A stretch of DNA of 64,000 nucleotides from Cinnamomum chago. Lineage: Eukaryota; Streptophyta; Magnoliopsida; Laurales; Lauraceae. Both the position numbers and the translations under genes were made by a program. This document shows, piece after piece, positions 11,400 to 20,621 of the stretch (position 1 is the first letter of the stretch; each line of letters starts with the position of its first letter). Location: positions 69,684,922 through 69,748,921 of the forward strand of contig CP142456.1 of NCBI GenBank assembly GCA_038049695.1. Direction: 5' to 3'. The notes under the pieces are model-generated. The model searched no databases, was not told where the DNA came from, and worked only from the letters and a program-made list of their open reading frames with translations.

Positions 11400-11812
11400 A
11401 AAATTATTATTTGCGGCGCTTTTATTGCGTTGCAAATAATCAAATGTAACAATATGAAGATTATTTACGACACCACAGAAGCGTTGCAAAAAAAGATTTT
11501 TTGCAACTTTATAAGAGCGTCGCCCTTAATGATTTATTAACGACTTTTTTGAATCGTCGCAAATATAAATTATTGGCGACGCAATTTTGCCGTTGCAAAT
11601 AAATCATTATCTGCGACGCTTATAATACGTTGCAATTGATATGTAATTAGCAACTCTTTGAAACTGTTGCAAATACTCTCTCTAATTGCCACGTTGCAGT
11701 CTTTAGTGTCGCTAATCTTTCTGTGACCCCTTTGCGACGTTAAGTTTTTTGCGTCACAAAAACTTATTGCGACGCTTTTTTGGCGTCGCAAAAAAGCGAA
11801 ATTGTAGCAGTG
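11400..11812. repeat. CACTA-type right terminus with subterminal repeats
   Basis: Repeated TTGCGACG, GTTGCAAAT and GGCGTCGCAAA motifs in both orientations end at ATTGTAGCAGTG. Its inverse, CACTGCTACAAT, is a typical CACTA terminal repeat. The motif differs from that of the 1569-6366 element, so this terminus belongs to a different family, most simply the one that owns the Ptta gene just upstream. Confidence 0.75.
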
Positions 11813-12744
11813 CACTATCAATTCAATCTGATCATCACTAACAAAACTAATGGGTTCTTTCTAACAGGTATAATAAAGCTGGGTCATGGTGGGGTCTTCT
11901 AAGATGAAGGTTTGATGGTATATGAGGTTTGATTATTTGGGATCCATAACCAGATTTTAAGATTTGAGTACTGTTTTTGGGTCCTACGAAGCTTCAAGGT
12001 TTGTTAGAGGTGTTGGAATATGTTTTTACTTTGAGGATTTGAATGGACCGATAGGCTTAGTCATGGAACAATCGAGGCCATTTATCCCATATTAGAAATA
12101 AACCTAGCTATAAGCATACCTAAAGATTCATTCATGCCCGGAAAATTCAATGGCTGGGTTTAAGGGTATATAGGTTTCTTGAGTCCGGGTGATGCTCCAA
12201 TCAAGTGGGGACCTTCTAAGAGATACATTCCTGGATAATTAAAAACTAGCATAATTACCCGTGCTCAGCACGGATATGGCAAACATTGCAATTTAAATAT
12301 TAATTTATAAAAAAATCCATAGCTTTTAAGAAAGAAAGCAAAAGAATTTTTTTTATGAGTATGTATTTATGTAATTCAAGAGTTGGTGCCATATAATGAA
12401 AAAAAAATTAGAGAATTGGAGTAGAAAGGGAATGATAGAGTTTGGATTGAATAAAGTCTTTGGAAAAAAAATAGAAAAGAAAAGAAAAGTAGAGAGCAGT
12501 TATAAGTGATTATGATAAAGAGATAAAGAAGATAGTTGATATAACTTCCGGTCAAAATTATAACTAATAGTCAAAATTGAATCCAAAACCTCCGAACTTA
12601 ATATATTATAATAGGTTTCTAAGTATTTGGCACAGGGTGGAGGCTTTTATTATAGTTTTGGCCCAGGTTTTTGAACCTTCAATTTAGATTTGGCTATGGA
12701 TACAGGTCGATCCTCTAGCCTAGACCTGTGAGCGCAAGTATGAG
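11813..12744. other. Intergenic sequence, nothing recognised
   Basis: AT-rich sequence without a credible gene or element end. Confidence 0.5.
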
Positions 12745-12975
12745 TGGGGGTGCTCCTGGGTCACTCCAGACTGGACCCAGCCCACTTTAGGCCTGGCTTG
12801 GATATATAAACTCAGCTTGTAGAATCCTGGCCTGGCCCGATTGACTGAATGGGTGGGCTTAGGCCCGACATTTCTTCCCCTTGTTAGGATTGGGCTGGAC
12901 CAAGACCTATATTTCTAAAGTCGGGTCAGGCTTGTAATGCCTCAACCACTCCCGACCAAGCCCACAAGCACCCTA
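12745..12975. mobile_element. hAT-type MITE, 231 bp
   Basis: The ends TGGGGGTGCT and AGCACCCTA are imperfect inverted repeats of the hAT type. The flanking octamers AGTATGAG (12737-12744) and GGTATGGG (12976-12983) match at 6 of 8 positions, as an old 8 bp duplication would. The interior is rich in CCTGGCCCGA and GGGCTGG motifs, common in plant hAT MITEs. Confidence 0.65.
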
Positions 12976-13269
12976 GGTATGGGTTTAGTTGAGGATTTAG
13001 AAACGGGTCCTCTACCAGAAGCCAAACCCGAACTCGACCTTCTTTTTCTTAGCTCTAGACCTTATTAGATTCAATTCACACCAAATATTCAATATTCAAA
13101 AACCAGAAAAACCCAAGGAAGTTACCTAGTCTGGATGTTTACAGTCAGACTCAGGACCCGACTCCTTTTCCCTTAAACCCTACAACGGGACAAGGGATAT
13201 ATAGTCAAACAAACTCCTGAAACACCACAGCAGCTTCCTAAACTCCACCAGCACCTCACGTACAACCGC

Positions 13270-13277
13270 TATATATA
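13270..13277 (+). promoter_or_regulatory. TATA box of secreted-peptide gene A
   Basis: TATATATA lies 109 bp upstream of the ATG, followed by a CT-rich leader with a (CT)n run at 13346-13367. The same arrangement is conserved in copy B. Confidence 0.7.
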
Positions 13278-13378
13278 CAACAACAAACTCCACCTTTCCT
13301 TCACACCTCATACTTCCATCTCTTTAGTACTCCACAAGAAGATCCTCTCTCTCTCTCTCTCTCTCTCTACACTGAGAT

Positions 13379-13693
13379 ATGGGTTCTTTCGGAAGAAACC
13401 TATTGCCTTTAATATCCATTCTGTTCTTCGTCCTAATCTCGACTCGTCCTTATCTCTCTATGGCTAGGCCTTTAGGAGGAGAGTCGGGATTGAAAAAAGA
13501 AATCCTCATGTTTCAGTCTCTGCAGCAAGGCAATGTGCCTCCTCCCTGTCGTTCAGATGGTTCAAATGCACCAGGACCTCCTGCTGGGCACTGTCCAAAA
13601 GCCGAAGAAATGAACTTTGCAGCCCATGTTCCAACTACATCACAGGCCTCTGCTTCTGAGGAGGCTTACAACCAAGGCAAGATTCAGGGTTAG
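13379..13693 (+). CDS. Small secreted two-cysteine peptide precursor, copy A
   Basis: The intact 104-residue single-exon ORF encodes a probable secreted signalling-peptide precursor. Residues 1-28 form a signal peptide (hydrophobic core LLPLISILFFVLIS) with likely cleavage before ARPL. Then come a charged spacer, MFQSL, a proline-rich segment with Cys57 and Cys72 bracketing a Gly/Asn/Pro loop (SNAPG), EMNFAAHVPTT and a variable Ser/Glu/Ala tail. The layout (signal peptide, ARPL, short C-terminal segment with two Cys around an N-x-P-G core, then MNFA) resembles precursors of the CTNIP/SCREW phytocytokines, but this assignment is from memory of the family pattern. The paralogue at 41090 and the diverged copy at 39430 keep the same blocks while spacers differ, which argues for function. 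The TATA box and CT-rich leader are conserved upstream. A LINE lies 1.2 kb downstream. Confidence 0.82.
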   Translation: MGSFGRNLLPLISILFFVLISTRPYLSMARPLGGESGLKKEILMFQSLQQGNVPPPCRSDGSNAPGPPAGHCPKAEEMNFAAHVPTTSQASASEEAYNQGKIQG

Positions 13694-14880
13694 ATGAGAG
13701 ATTGGTGCAAGGACCCAAGACCAATAACAGTCACACCTGAAAATGTGAAAAGTTTGTTAAAAGAATAAGTGTTTCATACATGCAAGTCGTGTCGGTTAAA
13801 ACAATAAGCACTACATAGTCCATACATGCAAATGGAAGTGGATGTGTCTCCTGATTCTAAATCTTTTCTTGTAGTCTTGTAATTTGGTAATTGAATTTAT
13901 ATGGGTTTTTCATGTTGAAATATTGACTCTCTCTCTCTCTCTCACGAGTTGTGGCTACATAGATACATATATGTATAATGAATGGGGCGCCACCTCTCGT
14001 AAGCACCTCTCTTGACCACCCCCTATTGGTCCAAGCTGTTGGAATGTGGGGGCTTAATAAGCCCCACACGGTTTGCCCATAAGTTTCAATGGCATTTTAG
14101 TGTAATCTCAATTAAATGCCTTAATCATGCATGCATATTGCATGAATTCGGAGAGCCGTTCCTTCGGTTTTGATTGAGAAAGCATTCTCTATATATTTAG
14201 ATACTGAGATCCATAGAAATATGTAAAAAAATTTCTAGCAAGACAATGAGATTTGCAAAATTACTATGGGCCGAAGATCAACAGCCTCATGGCATCCATT
14301 CTAGATTTTCCGCTTGCACATTTATCACCAACTTGAGCCGTGCCAATCAAGGGGAGGTCTTGGATTGAAATATCTAATTGAGACCAAAGTGTATGTAAAA
14401 ATATCAACTGATCTATTAAATCATCATAACTTTTGATCTCTGGACCTCAAGCTTAATGGTTTTAGAAGAAATTACTTTTATTTTTAATTTTAATCGATCG
14501 GTAATAAATAGCTGGATGAGGGTGAAATTTAGACTTAAACCTATTCTTTAGTGAGTAATGAGTATAAGGGGTTGGATTGAGCATAAGAGGGTTCCATTTG
14601 CTAGTAAAAATAGGGTGATCACGAATAGTTCTTATTTCAAGATTCTCCATGTATAATAAAAAGAAATGCTATAAAGTACTCGAGTACTTTTAAACATAGA
14701 ACACTCCTATCGTTAAAGGAGCTCGTGTGAATGTATGACAATCAAAGGAGGCACAAGACAAGAAAACATTTTGGTGGAGATGGAAAAATATGATATATCA
14801 CATTAATTAAATGACCCTAGCCATTATTAGTTGTAACTCCTAATGTTTAATGCTATGCACTGTGCAAATTCTTTGTGATA
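13694..14880. other. Conserved 3' flank of peptide gene A
   Basis: No further gene. The sequence is closely matched at 41378-42605 in copy B, including a (CT)n run (13926-13942). It is presumably the 3' UTR and intergenic DNA. Confidence 0.7.
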
Positions 14881-14894
14881 GAGTTGATCAACTC
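14881..14894. repeat. LINE target-site duplication, left copy
   Basis: GAGTTGATCAACTC is found here and again at 20608-20621, flanking the LINE. The 14-mer is itself a perfect palindrome. Copy B has a single related site at about 42612-42626 (ACTTGGTCAACTCCGAG) with no insertion. Confidence 0.95.
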
Positions 14895-15075
14895 TTTTTT
14901 TTTTTGCTGAATAGTATTGTATTAAGAGAAAAAAAGAAAGGAAACAGAGGCAAAAGCCCTACAGGAGCTCAGAGAGCAAAACAAGAGAGAGAGCCCAGCA
15001 GCCAAAGCTCAAAGAGCAACAACAGGGGAGGCAGCAAAAGGACAGAGAGGCCAACATCCAAACCACAGAACAAAA

Positions 15076-18000
15076 TTAAGAACTGGAAAATAAAAGATTA
15101 CAAAAAGTCTTCAAAGGTCTTCCAGAGTAAGGTTTGGAAATCCGCCTGAGAGAGACAGAGAGGAGATCCTTCAGGGAGAGGATGACCTTCACCTGGGATG
15201 CACTACTGTTGGTAAAAATGGCTTCATTCCTGCAATTCCATATGGCAAAAGCAGAGGAGAAGAAAATAGCAGCAACACCTTTTAATGCTAAATTGTCACT
15301 GCCATTGGAAAGGGCCTGCCAGATCTTGGAGGGGAGGAGAGGCCCGGCAACGACAGCTCCTGCAGAGGAGAGGACCCAGTTCCAGATGCCAGAGGAAAAA
15401 GAACAGAGAAAAAGAAGATGGAGAGTGGACTCCTGCTCTTGGGAGCAAAGGCTGCATCTGGAGGCCAAACTGATACCATGCTGTTGGAGCCAAAGTTGAG
15501 AGGGAGTTTTATCATGAAGGAGTCTCCAAGCAAAGAAAGAGACTCTTGGCTGGTGAATGAAGTTCCAAACCAGAGGGGCCCAGCTCGACCAGTAGACTGA
15601 AGAATTTCTTGATCTGACAAGATGCCAAGCTTCCTGGATGGAGAGGACATGATCTTCATGGGAGCTCCAAAGCAGAGAGTCTTTGGAGAGAGGATCAAGG
15701 GAGAGGAGCTGGACTCCTTCCTGCAGGGAGGCAGCCACGGCACTAGGGATATCCGGGGGAACCAGCCAGTGATCTTCAACCCAGAGAGAGTGAAGCTTCT
15801 GATGCAGGGGGAACTGAATGGAAGGAAATTGAGAAGCCAGACTGCCAGCTTGCATCCAGGAATCATGCCAGAGGTCAACCAATCTGCCATTCCCAATTTT
15901 CCAAGAACTGCCAGATTGAATTAGGTGACCAAAGGATCTGATTCTTCTCCAGATACATGAACCAACTTTGGAAGAGGAGGAATGCCAGAGAGAGGAACGA
16001 GGAAAATATCTGCCAACCATCCAATTTGCCCACAAGGAATTTGACGTGCAGGCAGTCCAGGCCAGCTTGATGAAGGAAGCAGCACTATGCTCTTGGATGC
16101 GTCTAATCCCCAGACCACCTTCATAGGAAGGGAGAGTGACAGTATCCCGATTTACCTGGCTTCTTCTCTGCCTGAGGATCCCCCCGGACCAGAGAAAGCT
16201 TCTCATGATGGATTCCATGTTGGAGGAGATCGACTTGGGGATGGGCAGAATCATGGCAATGTGGATAGGCAGACTGCTGAGCACATGCCTAACCAGAATT
16301 CTACGGCCAGCAATGGAAAGCAGCTTAGCTTTCCATCCCGAGAGCTTTCCAAGAAATCTGTCCAGAAGAGGGGTGAAGTGCTGTCTTCTTGGGACTCCAA
16401 TAATGAGAGGGGCTCCGAGGTAGGAAGATTGGAGAGGACGATCTTGAATATTCGTGATATCTGCGATTTGTCTTCTCCTTCTGTGGTTGCATTTTCCAAT
16501 GAAAAGCTTGCTCTTCTCCAAGTTAATTTCTTGGCCAGCACTAACTTGGTAGTTTGAAATAACCTCCTTTAAGGCTAAGAGGCTCCTTTTGTGGGTTTTT
16601 AGAAACAGAAGAATATCATCAGCGTATAAAAGATGGCAGGGGGTATTTGGAACAGAGGAGATGGGGAAGATAGAGCTGTTGGTGACCAATTTTTGAATAT
16701 TGAGGCTTAAGATTTCTTCCGCAAGAATGAAAAGGTAAGGGGAGAGAGGGTCCCCTTGCCTTAAGCCACAAGAGGAGCTGAAAAAGCCACAGGGCGATCT
16801 GTTAATGAGGACCGAGCCTTTTGCAGTGCATACACATTCTCTAATGAGGTTGATCCACTTGGAGGAGAAGCCAAAGAAGTGAAGGGCTTTGAAGAGGAAA
16901 AGCCAGCTAAGCTTGTCAAAAGCTTTTGAAATGTCCAGCTGCAAGCACATGGTGCCACCTTTGAGCTTGGATTTGAGCTTTTGAAACAGCTCATGGGCTA
17001 AAGCAATGTGCTGGTGAATGGATCTACCCTTGACAAAGGCAGCCTGATTGGGGGTGACAAGGTGGGGGATAATTTGAGAAAGTCTGGAGGCCAAAATTTT
17101 TGCTATGATTTTGTAAGTAAAGTTAAGGAGGCTGATTGGCCTGTAGTCCACAAAAGAGGAGGGGGAGGTGCATTTGGGGATCAGAGTAAGGAGGTAGGAG
17201 TTGGAGGCTCTGAGAAGCTTTCCAGAGGTGAAAAAATGCTGGGTAGCCTTTACCACAGAATTCCCAGTAATGTGCCAAGTGGAGGTGAAAAAACAGCCAG
17301 AGAAGCCATCCGGCCCAGGGGCACTGTCTTTTTTAAGATCGAAAACAGCCTTTCTGATTTCTTCCGCATCAGGCAATCTGGAGAGACTAGCGTTTATTTC
17401 AGGGGAGACTTTGTTGCTGTGAATCCCAAAAAGAAAATCAGAAGGAGCAGAGTGACCTTGGTTGGCAATAGAGGAGAAGTGGTCCACCGCCAGAGACTTG
17501 ATAGCCGACTGATCTTCCACCCACAGGCCTTCAGAATTAATTTTATCAATGCGATTCACTGCACCTCTTGATTTAGCAGAAGCATGGTAGAATGCAGTGT
17601 TCCTGTCACCCTCCTGCAGCCATCTAATTCTGGATTTCTGGCGCCAATGAATTTCTTGAAGATGAAGGTAGTTGTGGAGGGCAGCCTTGGCTTCAGCCAG
17701 AGAATGATGGAGAGGAGGAGAGGGATCAGCATCAAGGAGAGCTTGGGCATCAGTAACAGCCTTTTCTGCCTCAGTAATTCTAAGCCTGATATCGCCAAAG
17801 ACAGATTTGTTCCACTCTTTGAGGATCTGTTTCATGTGTTTCAGGTTGGAAGCAAGATCCTGCTGGTAGTTTCCAGTGGAGACTAGGTTCCAGGAGTCAG
17901 CAACCAGCTGGAGGAATTCAGGGTGGTGGATCCACATAGCATCAAATTTGAAGGGAGCCTTGGTAGCTAGAGGCCGGCTAGAGTGGGATAAAAGCAAAGG

Positions 18001-18672
18001 GCAGTGGTCCGAGGAAAGCTTGGGGAGGTGGGTGAGCAGGGGATCCGAGGAAGAGGAGAGCCAGGGAAAATTACATAAGGCTCTATCAAGCCTGGCTGCA
18101 ACATAGCTTGTCCCCTGGCGGTTGTTGGACCAGGTGAATTTATTCCCTGAGTAACCCATGTCCTGCAAACCAGTGGAACTAAGCAGCTGTTGGAAATCAA
18201 GGTTGAGACGGGAAGGCCTAAGACTATATTTCTCTGAGGCAGAGGTGATGGCGTTGAAATCACCTATCGCACACCATGGGCAGATAGAGCTGGACAGGGA
18301 AGAGAGATGGCTCCAGAGATCTCTTCTAAGGAGATAGTTTGTAGAGGCATAGATCCCTGTGAGGAGACAATTTGAGGCAGTTGAGGGATTGGTAAAAGAG
18401 ATGGTAAGAAATTGGGAGGAGTAGTCAAGCAGAGAGATATCCAGGTTGGAGTTTGATTTGAAGAAGCACCAAATAGTGGCAGGAGAGGAAGGATTGTTAG
18501 AGAAAAACCCATCATAACCCAAAGAGGAAAGGAGGGAGGGAGGAGGGGAGCCAGTCATAGGTTCAGCTAAGAAGATGACATCAGGGGTGTTGGAAGAGAC
18601 CAAGTGGCGAAGGGATCTAATGGTAGGGGAATTTGAGATACCCCTACAATTCCAGTATAGAACACGGATCAT
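15076..18672 (-). CDS. LINE ORF2: endonuclease, reverse transcriptase, zinc-knuckle
   Basis: The 1198-residue intact ORF starts at the ATG at 18672-18670 (MIRVLYWNCRG). An apurinic-type endonuclease domain at the N-terminus shows WNCRG, FLAEP, IGDFNAI and SDHCPLL. The reverse transcriptase follows, with YRPISLLN, QLDISKAFDKLSW, GLRQGDPLSP and the catalytic LYADDILLF. The C-terminal third has the zf-RVT module (SRCSLCSQEQESTLHLLFLC) common in plant LINEs. The product nicks target DNA and primes reverse transcription from it. All catalytic motifs visible are intact. Its start overlaps the end of the restored ORF1 frame as ATGA, suggesting coupled translation. A longer frame beginning at a TTG codon upstream has no support. 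Confidence 0.95.
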   Translation of the reverse strand: MIRVLYWNCRGISNSPTIRSLRHLVSSNTPDVIFLAEPMTGSPPPSLLSSLGYDGFFSNNPSSPATIWCFFKSNSNLDISLLDYSSQFLTISFTNPSTASNCLLTGIYASTNYLLRRDLWSHLSSLSSSICPWCAIGDFNAITSASEKYSLRPSRLNLDFQQLLSSTGLQDMGYSGNKFTWSNNRQGTSYVAARLDRALCNFPWLSSSSDPLLTHLPKLSSDHCPLLLSHSSRPLATKAPFKFDAMWIHHPEFLQLVADSWNLVSTGNYQQDLASNLKHMKQILKEWNKSVFGDIRLRITEAEKAVTDAQALLDADPSPPLHHSLAEAKAALHNYLHLQEIHWRQKSRIRWLQEGDRNTAFYHASAKSRGAVNRIDKINSEGLWVEDQSAIKSLAVDHFSSIANQGHSAPSDFLFGIHSNKVSPEINASLSRLPDAEEIRKAVFDLKKDSAPGPDGFSGCFFTSTWHITGNSVVKATQHFFTSGKLLRASNSYLLTLIPKCTSPSSFVDYRPISLLNFTYKIIAKILASRLSQIIPHLVTPNQAAFVKGRSIHQHIALAHELFQKLKSKLKGGTMCLQLDISKAFDKLSWLFLFKALHFFGFSSKWINLIRECVCTAKGSVLINRSPCGFFSSSCGLRQGDPLSPYLFILAEEILSLNIQKLVTNSSIFPISSVPNTPCHLLYADDILLFLKTHKRSLLALKEVISNYQVSAGQEINLEKSKLFIGKCNHRRRRQIADITNIQDRPLQSSYLGAPLIIGVPRRQHFTPLLDRFLGKLSGWKAKLLSIAGRRILVRHVLSSLPIHIAMILPIPKSISSNMESIMRSFLWSGGILRQRRSQVNRDTVTLPSYEGGLGIRRIQEHSAASFIKLAWTACTSNSLWANWMVGRYFPRSSLWHSSSSKVGSCIWRRIRSFGHLIQSGSSWKIGNGRLVDLWHDSWMQAGSLASQFPSIQFPLHQKLHSLWVEDHWLVPPDIPSAVAASLQEGVQLLSLDPLSKDSLLWSSHEDHVLSIQEAWHLVRSRNSSVYWSSWAPLVWNFIHQPRVSFFAWRLLHDKTPSQLWLQQHGISLASRCSLCSQEQESTLHLLFLCSFSSGIWNWVLSSAGAVVAGPLLPSKIWQALSNGSDNLALKGVAAIFFSSAFAIWNCRNEAIFTNSSASQVKVILSLKDLLSVSLRRISKPYSGRPLKTFCNLLFSSS

Positions 18673-18982
18673 TTGGAACAATTAAGGAGGGAGGAGGGGC
18701 CATTGGAGCTTCTAGTAGAAGGCCTAGAGTAGGAGCTGGCAGGTTTCTTTTTTGTTTTTGAATTCTTTTTCTTGGAGGAAGGGGTGAGGTCCACAATTAA
18801 GGATATGCCAGCGACTTGGGAAGGATCAGGATTCTGGGCAGTAACAAAGGCTGTATCTGGTATCCTAGAGGAAGGAGGGGGAATGGAGGAGGAGGGATCT
18901 AATAAGGGGCAGTTATCTAGGATGGAGAAAGAGTTAGAAGTATCCAGGAAAGGATCTGGAAATTTTTCTAGGATATCAAAGT

Positions 18983-20530
18983 CTAGGGGGGGTTCATCTG
19001 GATTAAGGGGGGGTCAAGAGAGGATTGAGGCCCAGGGTTAGAGCACGGGGTATAGCCAGGAGTGGAGGTGGAGCAAGGGATAGGTGGAGCAGGGGAGGAG
19101 GAGGGGAAAGGAGGGTCTGAAAGGTGAGGGAAGGCAAAGCCTGGAGGAGCAGAAATCTGCTGGGAAGAAGGGAGATCAGAGAGGGTGCAGGCTGGGGAGG
19201 GAGGGGAAAACCTGTTGGGGCTGGCATGGGAAACCAGGGGAGGGCCATTGGGTGCCAGAGCTGGATCAGGGACAGGGTCCGGGGTGGGAGTTTGAATAGA
19301 TTGGCTGGTGGGGGGTTTACCTAAAATGCCTGTGCCTATCAGGGAGGCAGTAGGAGAGGGGATGGAAGGTTTAGGGCCTGAGCTGCAGAGGTTTACAGAG
19401 TGACCAAAGGAGAGACATTTGGGGCAAGGGAGGTTTTCATAGGTGATAGAGAGGGTAATTTCCGACTCTCCTTCCAGCTCAACTTTTATCTCTGAGGGTT
19501 TTGGACCATTCAGATCAAGCCTCACTAGGATTCTAGCAAAGGTGAGCAATTTTTGAGAGGCTGTAATGTCGTCCAGTTTGAGAGGGGGACCAATGGAACT
19601 AGCTAAAGAGAGCAAGATATTGGAGCTCCAACAATGGTATGGGATGCCATGAATGCGAATCCAGACAGGGTGGAAAGACGGCCAAGAGGAGAGGTCTTGA
19701 CCAGGCGACCAGGGGATGATTTGGAGTTTCTTGGGGTGTAGGAGGAAGGGACCTTTTGAAATGGCAATTTCCCTGTCCTCCTTTGAAGCAAATCTGAACA
19801 GAAAGGTACCTTTGTCTGTGAGAGAAATAAGGCTTGGTTTGGAGAGGTTCCATTTGGAGTTAACCTGGGCTGTTAGCCATTCAACTGTAGGCCTCTTCCC
19901 ATAAAATTTTCCTATAGCTGCGAAAGAGAAAGAGGATTTACTGGGTTCAATCAGAGAAGAAGGGATCTTCATAGAAAGATGACCGTCTATTAGAGAGGAA
20001 GGGGGGTAGTCCGAGGGGGATAGGGGGGCTGAATCGGGGAAAAGGGATAGCCAAGGTTTTTGGTTGGGAGGGGGAGGAAGCTGACTGGTTGGAGCGATTG
20101 GAGGGGCCTGGGGTTGGAAGAGAAGCGACATGAGATCTGAGGGGAGGCAGAAGTAAGGAGGGTTTGGGTCTGGAGGTTTGATGGGAAGAGGGTTTTTCTC
20201 ACCTGGGGTCATACCTTTGGCTGAGGAGATGATGCCAGAGAGGTGGTTGTGGAGCAATTCTAGTTGGTTGATATCCCAGGGCGAAGTGGTAGCAGGCGAG
20301 ATAGCACTAGAGGTGTGAGAAGGAGCTGGGACAGTATAAATCGGAGTGGCTACGGTCCCCTGGGCAGGTTCCTCTGGGCGAGTCAGCGTGGTGTGGGAGC
20401 AGGATGCTGCTTGCCCCAGAGGGGGAGTCAGCTGCGAAGAGAGGGTTGGGGAGCTGAGGATTTGGGACGAGGAGCCAGGACGACTGAGAGGGGGGAAATC
20501 GGAGGAGGAGGAGGGAGGAGGAGGGAGCAT
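18983..20530 (-). CDS. LINE ORF1: gag-like RNA-binding protein, probably frameshifted at its end
   Basis: The 515-residue ORF has a proline/serine-rich N-terminus, a DUF4283-like domain (GKFYGKRPTVEWLTAQVNSK, PVWIRIHGIPYHCW) and a CCHC knuckle CPKCLSFGHSVNLC near residue 360. It then continues in a long proline-rich tail. Such proteins bind the LINE RNA. The frame stops at TAG just after a run of seven C (complement of 18987-18993). In the adjacent frame the protein would continue about 105 codons (FDILEKFPDPFLD, KKKNSKTKKK) to a TGA at 18669-18671 that overlaps the ORF2 ATG. A one-base loss in the C run is the simplest reading. A translational frameshift is the alternative. Confidence 0.85.
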   Translation of the reverse strand: MLPPPPSSSSDFPPLSRPGSSSQILSSPTLSSQLTPPLGQAASCSHTTLTRPEEPAQGTVATPIYTVPAPSHTSSAISPATTSPWDINQLELLHNHLSGIISSAKGMTPGEKNPLPIKPPDPNPPYFCLPSDLMSLLFQPQAPPIAPTSQLPPPPNQKPWLSLFPDSAPLSPSDYPPSSLIDGHLSMKIPSSLIEPSKSSFSFAAIGKFYGKRPTVEWLTAQVNSKWNLSKPSLISLTDKGTFLFRFASKEDREIAISKGPFLLHPKKLQIIPWSPGQDLSSWPSFHPVWIRIHGIPYHCWSSNILLSLASSIGPPLKLDDITASQKLLTFARILVRLDLNGPKPSEIKVELEGESEITLSITYENLPCPKCLSFGHSVNLCSSGPKPSIPSPTASLIGTGILGKPPTSQSIQTPTPDPVPDPALAPNGPPLVSHASPNRFSPPSPACTLSDLPSSQQISAPPGFAFPHLSDPPFPSSSPAPPIPCSTSTPGYTPCSNPGPQSSLDPPLIQMNPP

Positions 20531-20621
20531 GGGGATGCCCTAGATTAACCCGTGAGCCAGGATGAAAACACAAAACACATGTGAAGAAAAGAGAATCAAT
20601 CACATCTGAGTTGATCAACTC

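Larger units (their letters stand above)
1..11812 (+). mobile_element. Inferred old CACTA (En/Spm) element, left end outside the window
   Basis: TNP2 transposase pieces (1-1341), a Ptta-type second gene (8879-10502) and a CACTA-type right end with subterminal repeats (11400-11812) follow one another on the plus strand. This is the usual gene order of autonomous plant CACTA elements. The stretch between the two genes is broken by a younger CACTA (1569-6366) and by unassigned sequence. No left terminus is visible, so joining the parts into one element is an inference. Both genes carry stop codons, so the element is dead. Confidence 0.5.
14895..20607 (-). mobile_element. Nearly full-length L1-clade LINE, 5.7 kb
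   Basis: The element runs leftwards. Its poly(A) appears as 11 T at 14895-14905, ORF2 is 15076-18672 and ORF1 is 18983-20530, with a short 5' UTR ending at 20607. A perfect 14 bp target duplication flanks it, and the paralogous site in copy B is empty. Insertion therefore followed the segmental duplication, or affected only one copy. Apart from one probable homopolymer frameshift in ORF1 it looks competent. Antisense open frames across this region are shadows of the two ORFs. Confidence 0.95.

Noticed and set aside
15134..18515. Several open frames of 60-190 codons on the plus strand and other minus frames
   Set aside because: They lie over LINE ORF2, show no domain, and are shadows of that ORF.
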